48,784 nt of DNA, from NCBI GenBank assembly GCA_903928445.1, contig CAIYRB010000123.1:1-48784 (forward strand), written 5' to 3'. Shown one piece after another: positions 28,125 to 36,319 of this stretch (position 1 is its first letter; every line of letters starts with the position of its first letter). The DNA is from an uncultured Pseudomonadota bacterium (GTDB lineage: Bacteria; Bdellovibrionota_B; Oligoflexia; Oligoflexales; CAIYRB01). The notes under the pieces are model-generated. The model worked only from the letters and a program-made list of their open reading frames with translations. It was not told the DNA's origin and made no database searches. The position numbers and the translations under genes were made by a program.

Positions 28125-28861
28125 TAAGCGCCTTCAGCTAATGCGACGGTTTTGACGGTTTTAATCAGCAGCATAATATCGAGGCCGAGGCTCCATTGGT
28201 CGATATAGCTTAGGTCCATGCGCATCCACTCTTCGAAACTGACATGGCTGCGGCCGCTGGTCTGCCAAATGCATGTCAGACCCGGGGTTACGGATAAGCG
28301 GCGAAGCTGCCACGGTGCGTACCTAACCACTTCCTTCGGCACCGGAGGGCGCGGCCCGACTAAACTCATATCATTTAGGATGATATTGAACAGCTGCGGT
28401 AATTCGTCGAGACTGTAACGGCGCAACCAGCGGCCGATCAAGGTGACGCGGGGGTCTGCGCGCATCTTGAAAATCGGGCCGTCCTTCTCATTGTGTTGTT
28501 CCAAGCTGGCCTTTAAGTCCTCGGCGTTGGAGAGCATGCTGCGGAATTTATAGATCTTAAACGGCAAGCCGCCGCGACCGATGCGAGTTTGGCAAAACAG
28601 AACGGGACCCCTGCTGCTCAGCTTAATCGCTATTGCAATCAGGATCATGAGGGGAGCCGCTAGGATCAGCATCGTCAAGGACACCGAAAGATCTATCAGG
28701 CGTTTGACCAAGCTGGGCAGCAGCGGACGCTGGACCACCTGAATATATTGCATGAGCGCGGCCAAGGACTCGAGATCAGGGTCCAAGGAGGTTTTGGTCT
28801 TGTTCAATTGCAAGTCGTTCATAGCATCCACATCAGGAAGGAGAAGAGTGTCCACAGCCAC
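28121..28861 (-). CDS. Polyprenyl-phosphate sugar-1-phosphate transferase (WcaJ/WbaP catalytic type)
   Basis: A 246-residue membrane-bound initiating transferase that puts the first sugar phosphate on undecaprenyl phosphate at the inner membrane. It has the short form: one hydrophobic re-entrant helix (LIDLSVSLTMLILAAPLMIL, about 55-74) and the catalytic domain, without the N-terminal multi-span region of full WcaJ. Family motifs are RIGRGGLPFKIYKFRSM (93-109), DELPQL (152-157), SLVGPRP (166-172) and PGLTCIWQTSGRS. The start at 28861 is GTG. An ATG at 28822 is equally plausible, since neither has a strong ribosome site. It is convergent with the three envelope genes. Together with the WecG-like enzyme it would begin the same lipid-linked glycan. 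No flippase or polymerase is visible nearby. Confidence 0.93.
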   Translation of the reverse strand: MAVDTLLLPDVDAMNDLQLNKTKTSLDPDLESLAALMQYIQVVQRPLLPSLVKRLIDLSVSLTMLILAAPLMILIAIAIKLSSRGPVLFCQTRIGRGGLPFKIYKFRSMLSNAEDLKASLEQHNEKDGPIFKMRADPRVTLIGRWLRRYSLDELPQLFNIILNDMSLVGPRPPVPKEVVRYAPWQLRRLSVTPGLTCIWQTSGRSHVSFEEWMRMDLSYIDQWSLGLDIMLLIKTVKTVALAEGAY

Positions 28862-29083
28862 GCACCCAATAGAGCAAAGGGCGAGCCAGCTCCCGTGGGT
28901 GCCCGTGAGTCTGCGGCAGCTCCTTGAATTTGGCTGTTATGTTAGTGGTTTGGTGGTTGAGGTCGGAACCGGCGCCAAGGCTCGCTGCAGCCTAGACTGC
29001 TGCCTAAGCTTTTGACAGGAGACGACGAAGTCATCTATAAGTGCCGCACCATCGCACCAGCATCAGGGAAAGGCCGTGCGGAT

Positions 29084-30421
29084 ATGCCTGTGGGCCCCAT
29101 CATTCACCTGAGCTTGACCTTGCTGGTGGCGATCTTTGTACTGCGGCCCGATCCGGCGGCGGCGGCGGTCAGCGCAGGACATCATTACGTGCCGACCATT
29201 CCGCAGAATATGGACGACGTCGATGTCTTCCTGACGACGGCTGGGGTCGGTCACGAGGTCAATGATCGGTTTGGCCACACTGGAATCCGGGTAGTCAATC
29301 GCCAGGAAGGCACCGATGTCGTCTTCAATTGGGGCCAGTTCTCCTTTGAGGACCCGACCTTTTTATGGAAGTTCTTTCGCGGTCAGCTCGACTACAGCAT
29401 GGGGGTGCGGACGCTGCCGCACGATCTTTCGTTGTATCGCCGCATGGGGCGCCTGCTGCGCATGGAGCACCTGAATTTAAGTAGCAAGCAAAAGCGAGTT
29501 CTGCTCGAAAAGATCGCCTGGAACGCGGTACCGGAGCATCGGCTTTTTGCCTATCAATATTGGTATAAAAACTGCTCGACCATTCCCCGGGACTATTTAA
29601 ACGAGGCGCTGGGTGGTGCGGTCTTTTCCCGCTTTGGCAAGACACCGGCGCACAAGGTGTTTCGCGACTATGTTCGCGCCAATTTGGCTTATACGCCGTT
29701 CGTGGTGCCGCTGCTGGATATTTTGATGAACAGCAATATCGATCGCCCGATCAGTGCCTGGGAGGATATGTTTCTTCCAGCCAATCTGCGTTTATGGTTG
29801 CTGCAGATGCCAGCTCAGGATGATGCGGGCCAGGAGCTTGCCGGAGTGAAGCTGTTGAGCGATTCGACGGTGCTCAATGCGGCTAGTGAGGACTTCGCAC
29901 CAGCATTCAGTGACTATGCTGTCGAAATCCTGCCCTTGGTCCTACCGCTTTGCCTAGCCCTTTGGCTGTTTCTCGTCCAGTTTGCAAGGAAGGGCGTTTC
30001 TGCGTTGACCTGGGCCTATCGATGGCTCGGCGTTGCAACCCTGTACTGGGGACTCCTCGGGGGACTTTTGGGCTTCCTCTTGTTGACCGATTGGGCCTTC
30101 TCTGGCCATCCAGATGGCTGGCATAATGCTCATCTGTTGCTCTTTTGGCCCATCGATGCCTTGTTTATTCCCCTCGGGTGGCGTTTGCTGCGGACGGGGG
30201 CACCTCTGCTGGGATCTTTGCGTTGGCTGGATCTGCGGCGTTTTTGTCTACTTCATGCGATCAGCCTCGGGCTTTTGTGTGGCCTCACGGCGCTTAAGGT
30301 CTTGGAACAGAATATCTGGCAGACCGTTGCCTGGTTTGGTCTGCCACTGCTGCTCTTGTTGGCACTTTTGGCTGCGTATGGTGCCGCGCCAGTGCCTCGG
30401 GCGCACCCGGTAGGAACCTAG
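29084..30421 (+). CDS. DUF4105 (Lnb-like) periplasmic domain fused to C-terminal membrane segments
   Basis: 445 aa from ATG 29084, with AAAGG ten bases upstream. A TTG at 29012 has no ribosome site. The signal segment IIHLSLTLLVAIFVL is followed by the DUF4105 domain. This shows the family pattern FGHTGIRV (His65), VFNWGQFSFEDPTF, FFRGQLDYSMGV, LNLSSKQKRVLLEKI and, around the key Cys164, YWYKNCSTIPRDYL. His65 and Cys164 would form the thiol catalytic pair of this NlpC/P60-like fold. After about 270 come five hydrophobic spans. Members of the family include the N-terminal domain of Lnb-type lipoprotein acyl-modifying enzymes. Activity on lipoproteins here is inference. It stands next to the polysaccharide genes but is divergent from the sugar transferase. 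Confidence 0.85.
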   Translation: MPVGPIIHLSLTLLVAIFVLRPDPAAAAVSAGHHYVPTIPQNMDDVDVFLTTAGVGHEVNDRFGHTGIRVVNRQEGTDVVFNWGQFSFEDPTFLWKFFRGQLDYSMGVRTLPHDLSLYRRMGRLLRMEHLNLSSKQKRVLLEKIAWNAVPEHRLFAYQYWYKNCSTIPRDYLNEALGGAVFSRFGKTPAHKVFRDYVRANLAYTPFVVPLLDILMNSNIDRPISAWEDMFLPANLRLWLLQMPAQDDAGQELAGVKLLSDSTVLNAASEDFAPAFSDYAVEILPLVLPLCLALWLFLVQFARKGVSALTWAYRWLGVATLYWGLLGGLLGFLLLTDWAFSGHPDGWHNAHLLLFWPIDALFIPLGWRLLRTGAPLLGSLRWLDLRRFCLLHAISLGLLCGLTALKVLEQNIWQTVAWFGLPLLLLLALLAAYGAAPVPRAHPVGT

Positions 30422-30580
30422 AATGACAGCCCACAGGGGCCGCTTCTGGGGGTGGACCAACAGCGCCCACTGCCCTCGCGGCACCTCTGCCACTTTAGCC
30501 AAGACTGGACCCAGCCGAAGAGCTAGGCGCCGGCCCTGAATCCGCCGGTGGTGGTAAAGTCCTTGACCTTAAGGCCTGTG

Positions 30581-30901
30581 ATGCAAGATCTTAGCAGCAA
30601 TGTACGACTCGCCCTCGAAGCCTACCTGTATTGGGGGCAAGTCGCGGCCCAGTCCTTGATGCACAAGCAGGACGATGAATTTTTTGCGGCGATGACCGAG
30701 CGTGACGTGGCTTTCAAGGTGGTGCATAGCCTTGACGACCAGGCGCAGCGAAATGGCCGGGTGGACCCGGACCTTCATGAACTATGGCTTCAGATTGATC
30801 AAGTAAACAGAACCTTGCTAGGCCTGATGGTCGATTGGCAGGGAAGTCTTAGGCAACAACTTGGCGGCAGTCCAAAGCTGCGACTGATCAAGACAGCCTG
30901 A
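30581..30901 (+). CDS. Small helical hypothetical protein
   Basis: About 106 residues from ATG 30581, with AAGG ten bases upstream. A GTG at 30548 would lengthen it by 11. It is almost wholly amphipathic helix (LALEAYLYWGQVAAQSL, DDEFFAAMTERDVAFKVVHSL, LHELWLQIDQVNRTLLGLM) with no Cys or transmembrane span. Size and pattern recall small helical-hairpin chaperones such as FliT/FlgN, but no motif confirms that. It lies 24 bases before the NYN-domain gene and is probably co-transcribed with it. Function unknown. Confidence 0.6.
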   Translation: MQDLSSNVRLALEAYLYWGQVAAQSLMHKQDDEFFAAMTERDVAFKVVHSLDDQAQRNGRVDPDLHELWLQIDQVNRTLLGLMVDWQGSLRQQLGGSPKLRLIKTA

Positions 30902-30925
30902 ATTAAAGGATTATTGTTTAAGCTT

Positions 30926-32125
30926 ATGCGTGCAGCTATATTTATCGACGGCGGCTACCTGCTCAAGCAGTTGCAAGACGCCAAGGTCAACCCGGACTAT
31001 TCGCGGCTCGCCGAGTTTTTGCTGAGGCCGCTGCGTCGCAACACCCAACTGGATCTGATGCGATGCTATTTTTACTATTGCCCGCCGTGGATGTCGGAGA
31101 AGCCGACCGAAGCCGAGCTGCGGCGCATGGCGGCGCATGAACGTTTTATGGCCGAAATGCAAGAGGGCTGCGATCGGTGGCAGGTTCGCTTGGGTAAGCT
31201 AGAGCGGCGGCGCGATGGCGATAAAGAGGTCTTTGCGCAAAAGCGTGTCGATGTCCAGCTCTCCGTTGATCTCGTCCAACATACCGCTGCCGGACATATC
31301 CAGCATGCTGTGCTGGTGGCTGGTGACAGCGACTTCATCCCGGCCATTGTCGCGGCTAAGGAATCAGGGACGACCCTGACGCTGTGGTGCGACCGTGATC
31401 GCTCGGTGCATCGCGACTTGCTTAAGCTCGCCGACGAAGTCCACTACATTCGCTGGAAGGACTTCCCCTCGCGTCCTTGGCCTGAGCCCCGGGTGGAGGT
31501 GCCGCGTACCGACCAGCGGCCGGAGCCCCGTGCCGACTTGCCGCAGGACGGCCGCTTGGAGGCACGCCCTGAACCAAGGCCGGTGGAGAGGCCTCGGGAG
31601 ACGCAGATGGCGCTGTCGCAGGGCGCCCCCACTGAGCTGCGCAGTCAGGTTCAGGATCCTCGTCCTGAAGCCCGCCCTGAAATTCACCCGGAATCTCGCC
31701 CGGAAGGTCCGCAAGCGACCACACCCGATGGCGAGGTGCCCAAGAAGAAGCGTGGTCGCCGCCGTGGCAGCGGTAAAGGCAATGCAACAAAGCCCGTGGG
31801 CGACGGCGTCAACGAAGCAGCCTTAGCTCCCGCAGTCGCCGCCCATGCGCCGACTGCTGCAGCTCCAGCGCAGCCGCAGACCTCGCCCCCAGCCGCTGTG
31901 GCGAAGCCACGGCATCGAGCGCCGCCGCGGTCGCAGGTGCAAAAGGCACCACTTGTGCCGCCTTCGGCCCCGGGTGAGGTGGTCGAAGAGGTGGGAGATG
32001 ACATCGGCAACCGCGCCGAAGAGCAGGCCTCCGCTGGTGCCAAGCCGGGCCGCCGCCGTCGCGGTGGTCGCGGCAGGCGACGCAAGGGCCCGGCCGTTGC
32101 TCCGCCCTCGGGGGAGCCATCTTAG
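30926..32125 (+). CDS. NYN-domain (LabA/DUF88, PIN-like) protein with basic low-complexity tail
   Basis: 399 aa from ATG 30926. A TTG four codons upstream has AAAGGA too close. Residues 1-175 form an NYN domain, a PIN-like ribonuclease fold. RAAIFIDGGYLLK carries the first Asp, KRVDVQLSVDLV the middle Asp, AVLVAGDSDFIPAI the Asp pair, and LTLWCDRDRSVHRDLLKLADEVHYI closes the fold. The acidic metal-binding set is therefore intact, consistent with RNA cleavage. The remaining ~220 residues are disordered: Pro/Arg/Glu repeats of REPxxE type (about 180-270), then basic clusters KKKRGRRRGSGK and GRRRRGGRGRRRK with Ala/Pro linkers. The tail suits RNA or polyanion binding, like the RNase E C-terminus. 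Targets are unknown. Confidence 0.87.
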   Translation: MRAAIFIDGGYLLKQLQDAKVNPDYSRLAEFLLRPLRRNTQLDLMRCYFYYCPPWMSEKPTEAELRRMAAHERFMAEMQEGCDRWQVRLGKLERRRDGDKEVFAQKRVDVQLSVDLVQHTAAGHIQHAVLVAGDSDFIPAIVAAKESGTTLTLWCDRDRSVHRDLLKLADEVHYIRWKDFPSRPWPEPRVEVPRTDQRPEPRADLPQDGRLEARPEPRPVERPRETQMALSQGAPTELRSQVQDPRPEARPEIHPESRPEGPQATTPDGEVPKKKRGRRRGSGKGNATKPVGDGVNEAALAPAVAAHAPTAAAPAQPQTSPPAAVAKPRHRAPPRSQVQKAPLVPPSAPGEVVEEVGDDIGNRAEEQASAGAKPGRRRRGGRGRRRKGPAVAPPSGEPS

Positions 32126-32128
32126 TTT

Positions 32129-32147
32129 GAGCCGTCCTAAACGGCTC
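32129..32147. repeat. Hairpin after the NYN gene
   Basis: GAGCCGT-CCTAA-ACGGCTC is a perfect 7-bp stem starting four bases after the stop of the NYN gene. It is not followed by a real T-run (CGATTCCGG...), so it is at best a weak terminator or an mRNA 3' stabiliser. Confidence 0.4.
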
Positions 32148-32221
32148 CGATTCCGGTTGTTTGTCTGGGCGCCAGGTCGTAGAATTTCGCTACCAACCGC
32201 CCTTTCGTTGACGGATCCCGC

Positions 32222-33169
32222 ATGAAAATATCCAAGCTGCTAGGGACCGTTTTGGTCATCGCTGCCTTGATCGTCATGGCTAGCTTTCGGCAGAGTCTGA
32301 TGCACATGCCGAGGATCCGCGTTGGACCTCTGCATAAGCTCGTCGCAGCTCGACCAGCCCTGCGCTTTTTCGCCCTTGGTGACACCGGGACAGGTGGCCC
32401 AGACCAGCAGCGGGTGGGGCGGGCCATGAACGAGCGCTGTAAACAACTGGGCGACCTTGATGGCATTTTGCTCCTAGGCGACAATGCCTATCCGACCGGC
32501 ATGGAATCCGTGCACGACACCCAGTGGCAGCAGAAGATTCTTGAGCCTTACAGCGGCGACTGCTTGGGCAAAGCGCCCATCTACGCGGTCCTGGGTAATC
32601 ACGATTACAAAAATAATCCGTCCGCGCAGATCGAGTTCACCTTGCTGAATCCGCGTTGGTATATGCCCAATCGCTTCTACAGCGTTACCTTTGGCGATCT
32701 GCTCAAGATCATCGCGCTCGACTCCAATATGGTCGACATCTGTCTAAATCCCGCCTTCTGTGGCATCGACTTTCTCGGCGAGAGTTTGCAGGTCAAAGAC
32801 ACCAAGTGGACGGTCGTGATGGCCCACCATCCCATTGAGAGTTCCAGTGATCATGGCTTCAACTACCGGGGTGGCATTGCCGGGGTGCTCATGCGGTCTT
32901 ACCTGTGTGACCGCGCCGACGTTTATCTTTCAGGTCATTCGCATCATCTCGAACATCTCAAGAACAGCGACTGCCGGCTCGATATGTTTGTCTCAGGTGG
33001 CGGCGGCGGTGATATTTATCAGACCGTTGGTGGCGTTACGGATTCCCGCTTTGCGCGCAGTCAATTCGGTTTTTTAGAGCTGAATATTTCGGCAGCGGAG
33101 ATGCTGTCTCGCTTTATCGGGGCTGATGGACAGGTCGTCTACGAGACTAGGAAGGAACCAGCCGGTTAG
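32222..33169 (+). CDS. Purple-acid-phosphatase-like metallophosphoesterase, exported
   Basis: A 315-residue calcineurin-like metallophosphoesterase of the small tartrate-resistant acid phosphatase type. An N-terminal hydrophobic segment (LLGTVLVIAALIVMA) gives a membrane anchor or signal. The dinuclear metal ligands are complete: Asp54 (GDTG), Asp87/Asn88 (GDNAYP), Asn126-His127-Asp128 (GNHDY), His202 (AHHP) and His239/His241 (GHSHH). Such enzymes hydrolyse phosphomonoesters, including phosphoproteins or nucleotides. The physiological substrate is not evident. Several Cys in the mature part fit a periplasmic site with disulphides. The ATG follows a short intergenic with the hairpin at 32129. 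It is convergent with the ferritin-like gene, 13 bases between stops. Confidence 0.9.
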   Translation: MKISKLLGTVLVIAALIVMASFRQSLMHMPRIRVGPLHKLVAARPALRFFALGDTGTGGPDQQRVGRAMNERCKQLGDLDGILLLGDNAYPTGMESVHDTQWQQKILEPYSGDCLGKAPIYAVLGNHDYKNNPSAQIEFTLLNPRWYMPNRFYSVTFGDLLKIIALDSNMVDICLNPAFCGIDFLGESLQVKDTKWTVVMAHHPIESSSDHGFNYRGGIAGVLMRSYLCDRADVYLSGHSHHLEHLKNSDCRLDMFVSGGGGGDIYQTVGGVTDSRFARSQFGFLELNISAAEMLSRFIGADGQVVYETRKEPAG

Positions 33170-33182
33170 TCCTTAGCCAACA

Positions 33183-33692
33183 CTAGACCGACAATGCCAG
33201 GTCCTGTTTATTGGTCTGCTCCAGCAGTTCCCTTAACGTATCGAGGTCTCGCGCCGGGGCAACCTTCAGTAGGTGCTTGTAGTTTGGGATGAGCTGGCGC
33301 TCTAGTTGTCTTAGGGTGACCATGGTTGCACGCTCGGCCAGGCCGTTTGGCATCCGGTTGAACAGCGTGACCAGGCGGCGTGTCAGGCCGATACTCAGCG
33401 CCGAGCGATCCTCGGGAACGCCACGACTGGCAATCACTAAGCGCACCAACTCCCTGCTGGCATGATGATGCGAGGCGTTGCCTTCAGCGATCACCGGATC
33501 AAGGCTGCGGTGGTGGGCTAGGGAGACATAGGCGGACAGGGCGCGGACTTCGGCTTGGAGGGTGCGGTTGAGACGATGGATATAGTCGTCACTGCGAAAG
33601 GTCGTGGCCTGGCTTGGCGCATCTGCCAGCAGGCCTGACTTGAAGCCGATGGCACCGGTATAGCCACAACCCGCTGTTTGGAAGATGATCAT
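33183..33692 (-). CDS. Ferritin-like / DUF2383-like four-helix protein
   Basis: 169 aa from ATG 33692, which has AGAGGA eight bases upstream. A start at 33812 would add 40 polar residues with no clear function. The body reads as four long helices (YIHRLNRTLQAEVRALSAYV, SHHHASRELVRLVIA, GLAERATMVTLRQLERQLIP, ARDLDTLRELLEQ). Scattered His and Glu residues (E and H in helix 1, HHH in helix 2, E in helix 3) resemble the PA2169/DUF2383 bundle that is structurally related to ferritins. Metal binding is not proven because the usual ExxH pairs are not cleanly spaced. Function is unknown, with a stress role possible. It stands alone between two minus/plus boundaries. Confidence 0.6.
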   Translation of the reverse strand: MIIFQTAGCGYTGAIGFKSGLLADAPSQATTFRSDDYIHRLNRTLQAEVRALSAYVSLAHHRSLDPVIAEGNASHHHASRELVRLVIASRGVPEDRSALSIGLTRRLVTLFNRMPNGLAERATMVTLRQLERQLIPNYKHLLKVAPARDLDTLRELLEQTNKQDLALSV

Positions 33693-33840
33693 GCCAGCAA
33701 TCCTCTTTGCCCTTGGGGAGGGGCGCGAACGGGACTTACTATCGATTGAGTTATAACCTTTTGCCGAGGTCTTTGATACAATTTTATGATTAGTATAATC
33801 ATTTAAACGCATGGACCTATATCAACAGGTCATTGGTCGC

Positions 33841-34821
33841 TTAAAATCTCACCCCGGCGCCGATGCCCAGGATCGGTAGGACTTGGCGGTCCACCGGCTT
33901 GGTGGCATCCAGGGTTTGCTGGCGCAGGTCGCTTAGTTTTTTTGACCGCATCTGCTCCAGTGCGGCGTTTAGCTCGGCATCGCTGCCAGCCGGGGTGACG
34001 ACAGCGGCGGCGAGGCTGGCGTTGTGCTTGACCCCCATGGGCTTAGCAGCGCCGAGGTTAAACGTGAAGTAGCCAAAGCTGCCGATATGCCAGAACCAGC
34101 CGATGCCGCTGCGCAGGAGAGTGGCTTCGGTGATGACATCGGCGTGGGCTTTGAGCTGGATCTGCGAGGTAATGGTTGCTTTGCTATCGCTACAGGGGTC
34201 GGCCGTCAGGATGGCACTGCCGCTGCATATAAGCAGGGGCGTTTGCGCATCGGCGACCAGGCGAATGCGGCGATGGGACGCGCCCCCCATAATAAAAAAC
34301 GAGCCCCCTAGCGGAAAAACCATGGCCTCGGCTCCGTACTGCTCGCCGTAGGTGAGCTGGCCGTTGATGTTAAAAGCCGGATTGGCTAAGCCGACGTTGC
34401 TCTTCACGACGATCAAATCTGACGGCATCTCGACACGCACTGTAACGGGAATCGGTGGTGAGTAGAAGAGGTGCAGACCTACATAGCGACCAAAGTTCAG
34501 GTGGCTTTCGATGGTGAAGAGTTCTGGCAGGTTGGTGCTTAAGCCGAGTGAGACGCGCGGCACATACCAGGGTCTTTGGCGCAGTTTGGGCCCGGATTCG
34601 AGCGCCTCTCTCGGTGCCGTCTGGTGGCTGCGGTCGTCGGTAGACGGATGGACTCGGTCCGTGGTGAGCCCGTCAGGAGCTCCAAGCCAGGACGGCGGCA
34701 GCCCACCTTTGCCTGTACGCCCTTCGCCGCTTGGCCCTTCGGCCCTAGCAAAAGGCGTGGCAAAGCTCAGTGCCGCCATCAGAATCATTGGCCAAAGCCA
34801 TGGGAACGGAGGCATGGTCAT
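33841..34821 (-). CDS. Outer-membrane beta-barrel-like hypothetical protein
   Basis: 326 aa from ATG 34821, preceded by AGGCAG. A longer start at 34896 would put 25 polar residues before the signal peptide (PFPWLWPMILMAALSFATPFARA). After a disordered Gly/Pro/Ser segment of about 60 residues come barrel-like strands (RVSLGLSTNLPELFTIESHLNFG, RYVGLHLFYSPP, NINGQLTYGEQYGAEAMVFP). The protein ends GIGAGVRF, with the terminal Phe typical of substrates of the Bam outer-membrane insertion machine. No family is recognised, and cargo or enzyme activity cannot be assigned. The promoter should lie in the AT-rich region 34900-35000 shared with the divergent TPR operon. Confidence 0.7.
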   Translation of the reverse strand: MTMPPFPWLWPMILMAALSFATPFARAEGPSGEGRTGKGGLPPSWLGAPDGLTTDRVHPSTDDRSHQTAPREALESGPKLRQRPWYVPRVSLGLSTNLPELFTIESHLNFGRYVGLHLFYSPPIPVTVRVEMPSDLIVVKSNVGLANPAFNINGQLTYGEQYGAEAMVFPLGGSFFIMGGASHRRIRLVADAQTPLLICSGSAILTADPCSDSKATITSQIQLKAHADVITEATLLRSGIGWFWHIGSFGYFTFNLGAAKPMGVKHNASLAAAVVTPAGSDAELNAALEQMRSKKLSDLRQQTLDATKPVDRQVLPILGIGAGVRF

Positions 34822-34955
34822 AACGTTCTGCCTGTTATACAGCCGTGTTAGATGTCCGGACTTGGCAATGGCTGGATTAATTTTAACAGGAGACACGGCC
34901 TAGGTGGCCTTTTTATTTATTCGTGACATTTTATGATTCATAAATTTAAATAATT

Positions 34956-34961
34956 TATAAT
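34956..34961 (+). promoter_or_regulatory. Perfect -10 element (TATAAT) in AT-rich divergent region
   Basis: TATAAT lies about 130 bases before the TPR/receiver operon, in an AT-rich block (34920-34980) unlike its GC-richer surroundings. The -35 region 17 bases upstream (ATGATT) is poor. It is the best promoter candidate for the 35091-37753 operon. Confidence 0.4.
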
Positions 34962-35006
34962 CTAAATTCAGATAGTTAACTCGACGAGCCAAGCTGAGGT
35001 AATGCT

Positions 35007-35057
35007 ATGGAGCTAAATGTTTGGCTGCACTGTCCGACAAGCCTACAGACTCATTGA
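35007..35057 (+). CDS. Possible 16-residue leader ORF before the TPR operon
   Basis: ATG at 35007 follows GAGGTAATGCT and opens a short frame (MELNVWLHCPTSLQTH, then TGA), 34 bases before the ATG of the TPR gene. The ribosome-site-like GAGG and its position in the leader make translation possible. No run of regulatory codons is visible, so attenuation is not supported. Confidence 0.2.
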   Translation: MELNVWLHCPTSLQTH

Positions 35058-35090
35058 TTTTGAGTCGTTTCAACGACCTAAGGTAGACCA

Positions 35091-36317
35091 ATGGATTGGA
35101 CCTGTTTACTCGTCGACCTCTCCGGGCTTGGCCTGGCGCAGACCTGGCAAGACCAGACGGCTGGTCACGACTATGGCATGGCCATTAGCTGCGCCAGTAG
35201 TGTCGAAGAAGCTCAAGCCATGCTCAATGCCGGCAGCGTCTTGGTCCAGGCCTTCTTTGCCAGCGAAAGCGGTGGCGACCTGCAGACCTTGCTCAAGTCC
35301 TTTCAAACCAACGTTGGTTGTATCTCTGACTTTCAGGCCATCATCTGCGACGAGCCATCTCCCGTCTTCATGGCCGGGGTCTTTGAGTTTGGTATCGAGC
35401 AGTTTGTACCCGTGGCGACTTGGGCCAAAGAGCTCGCCGTGGTCAGTCGGCGAGCTGTCGAATTGATGCAGGATGAGACCTCTGCGGAGTTTAAAACGCT
35501 GTCGCTCAGCCGCTCCATTCGCGGCGCGGACCAGGGTGCGATCAAGCAGGCTTCCGACGCGATTGGCGACATGGCGACCTATGATTATCGGTTGGCCTTC
35601 GCCAAGGGCAAAGCGGCTGAAGCCAGTGGCAATTACGCTGCAGCAGCCGATGCCTACGCCAGCGCGCGTGGCATGAATAAGATGTTTCGTCCGTCGGCTT
35701 CGAGTCTCGGAGAAAGTCTGCTCGTCACGGGCCGCCTCGACGAGGCGCTCGATGTTTTCAAGACGCTGGAGAAGACCAACCCCTACGATGTTGAGCGCAA
35801 GGCAAACTTGGCCTCAGTCTACGTCGAAAAGGGTGATTTTGAGATGGCCCAGCGCTACGTTGATGCGGCCGCAAAAATCGCGCCAAGTAATTCCAAAGTG
35901 CTGGAGGCCCAGGCTCAGGTCATGCTGTGCACCGGTAAGGTCGGCGAGGCCTTTAAGCTGATGGACGGCATGTCCGATGTCGGTCCGTTCTTTGCCGCCA
36001 AACTCAACGAACTCGGCATCCAGCTATCGCAAAGTGGCAAAGGAAAAAGTGCACTTGCGCTATACCAGAAGGCCCACAAGATCGTGCGGCCCGAGCTTAA
36101 ATACAAGATCACGCTGAATGCCGCACTCGCCTGTCGGCGTCTCAAGGCGTGGGATATGGCGATGAAATACGCGTTGCGTTGCGAAAAGGAGTTTGGTGCC
36201 AGCTTTGCTAAGCTAGATAAGATCAAGGAATCGATCATCGTGTCTAAAAAGCAGGAAGCTGCGGCCGCGGCCCAAGACGCGCCGAAGGTTCCTCTGCCCA
36301 CCGATAAGGCGGGCTGA
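35091..36317 (+). CDS. Receiver-like plus TPR protein
   Basis: A 408-residue cytoplasmic protein. The first ~125 residues have the alternating strand/helix pattern of a response-regulator receiver but lack its phosphorylation residues. The last segment (FQAIICDEPSPVFMAGVFEFGIEQFVP) resembles the end of a receiver. The rest is a row of TPR helices: YDYRLAFAKGKAAEASGNYAAAADAYASA, LVTGRLDEALDVFKTLEKTNP, VYVEKGDFEMAQRYVDAAAKIAPSN and ALALYQKAHKI. Ala-rich C-terminus. TPRs hold protein partners, so a scaffold role is likely. It has TAAGG before its ATG. It is followed three bases later by a receiver-like gene, so the two proteins probably work together. The right-edge gene (47194 on) has a similar layout. 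No named family is recognised. Confidence 0.82.
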   Translation: MDWTCLLVDLSGLGLAQTWQDQTAGHDYGMAISCASSVEEAQAMLNAGSVLVQAFFASESGGDLQTLLKSFQTNVGCISDFQAIICDEPSPVFMAGVFEFGIEQFVPVATWAKELAVVSRRAVELMQDETSAEFKTLSLSRSIRGADQGAIKQASDAIGDMATYDYRLAFAKGKAAEASGNYAAAADAYASARGMNKMFRPSASSLGESLLVTGRLDEALDVFKTLEKTNPYDVERKANLASVYVEKGDFEMAQRYVDAAAKIAPSNSKVLEAQAQVMLCTGKVGEAFKLMDGMSDVGPFFAAKLNELGIQLSQSGKGKSALALYQKAHKIVRPELKYKITLNAALACRRLKAWDMAMKYALRCEKEFGASFAKLDKIKESIIVSKKQEAAAAAQDAPKVPLPTDKAG

Positions 36318-36319
36318 GC

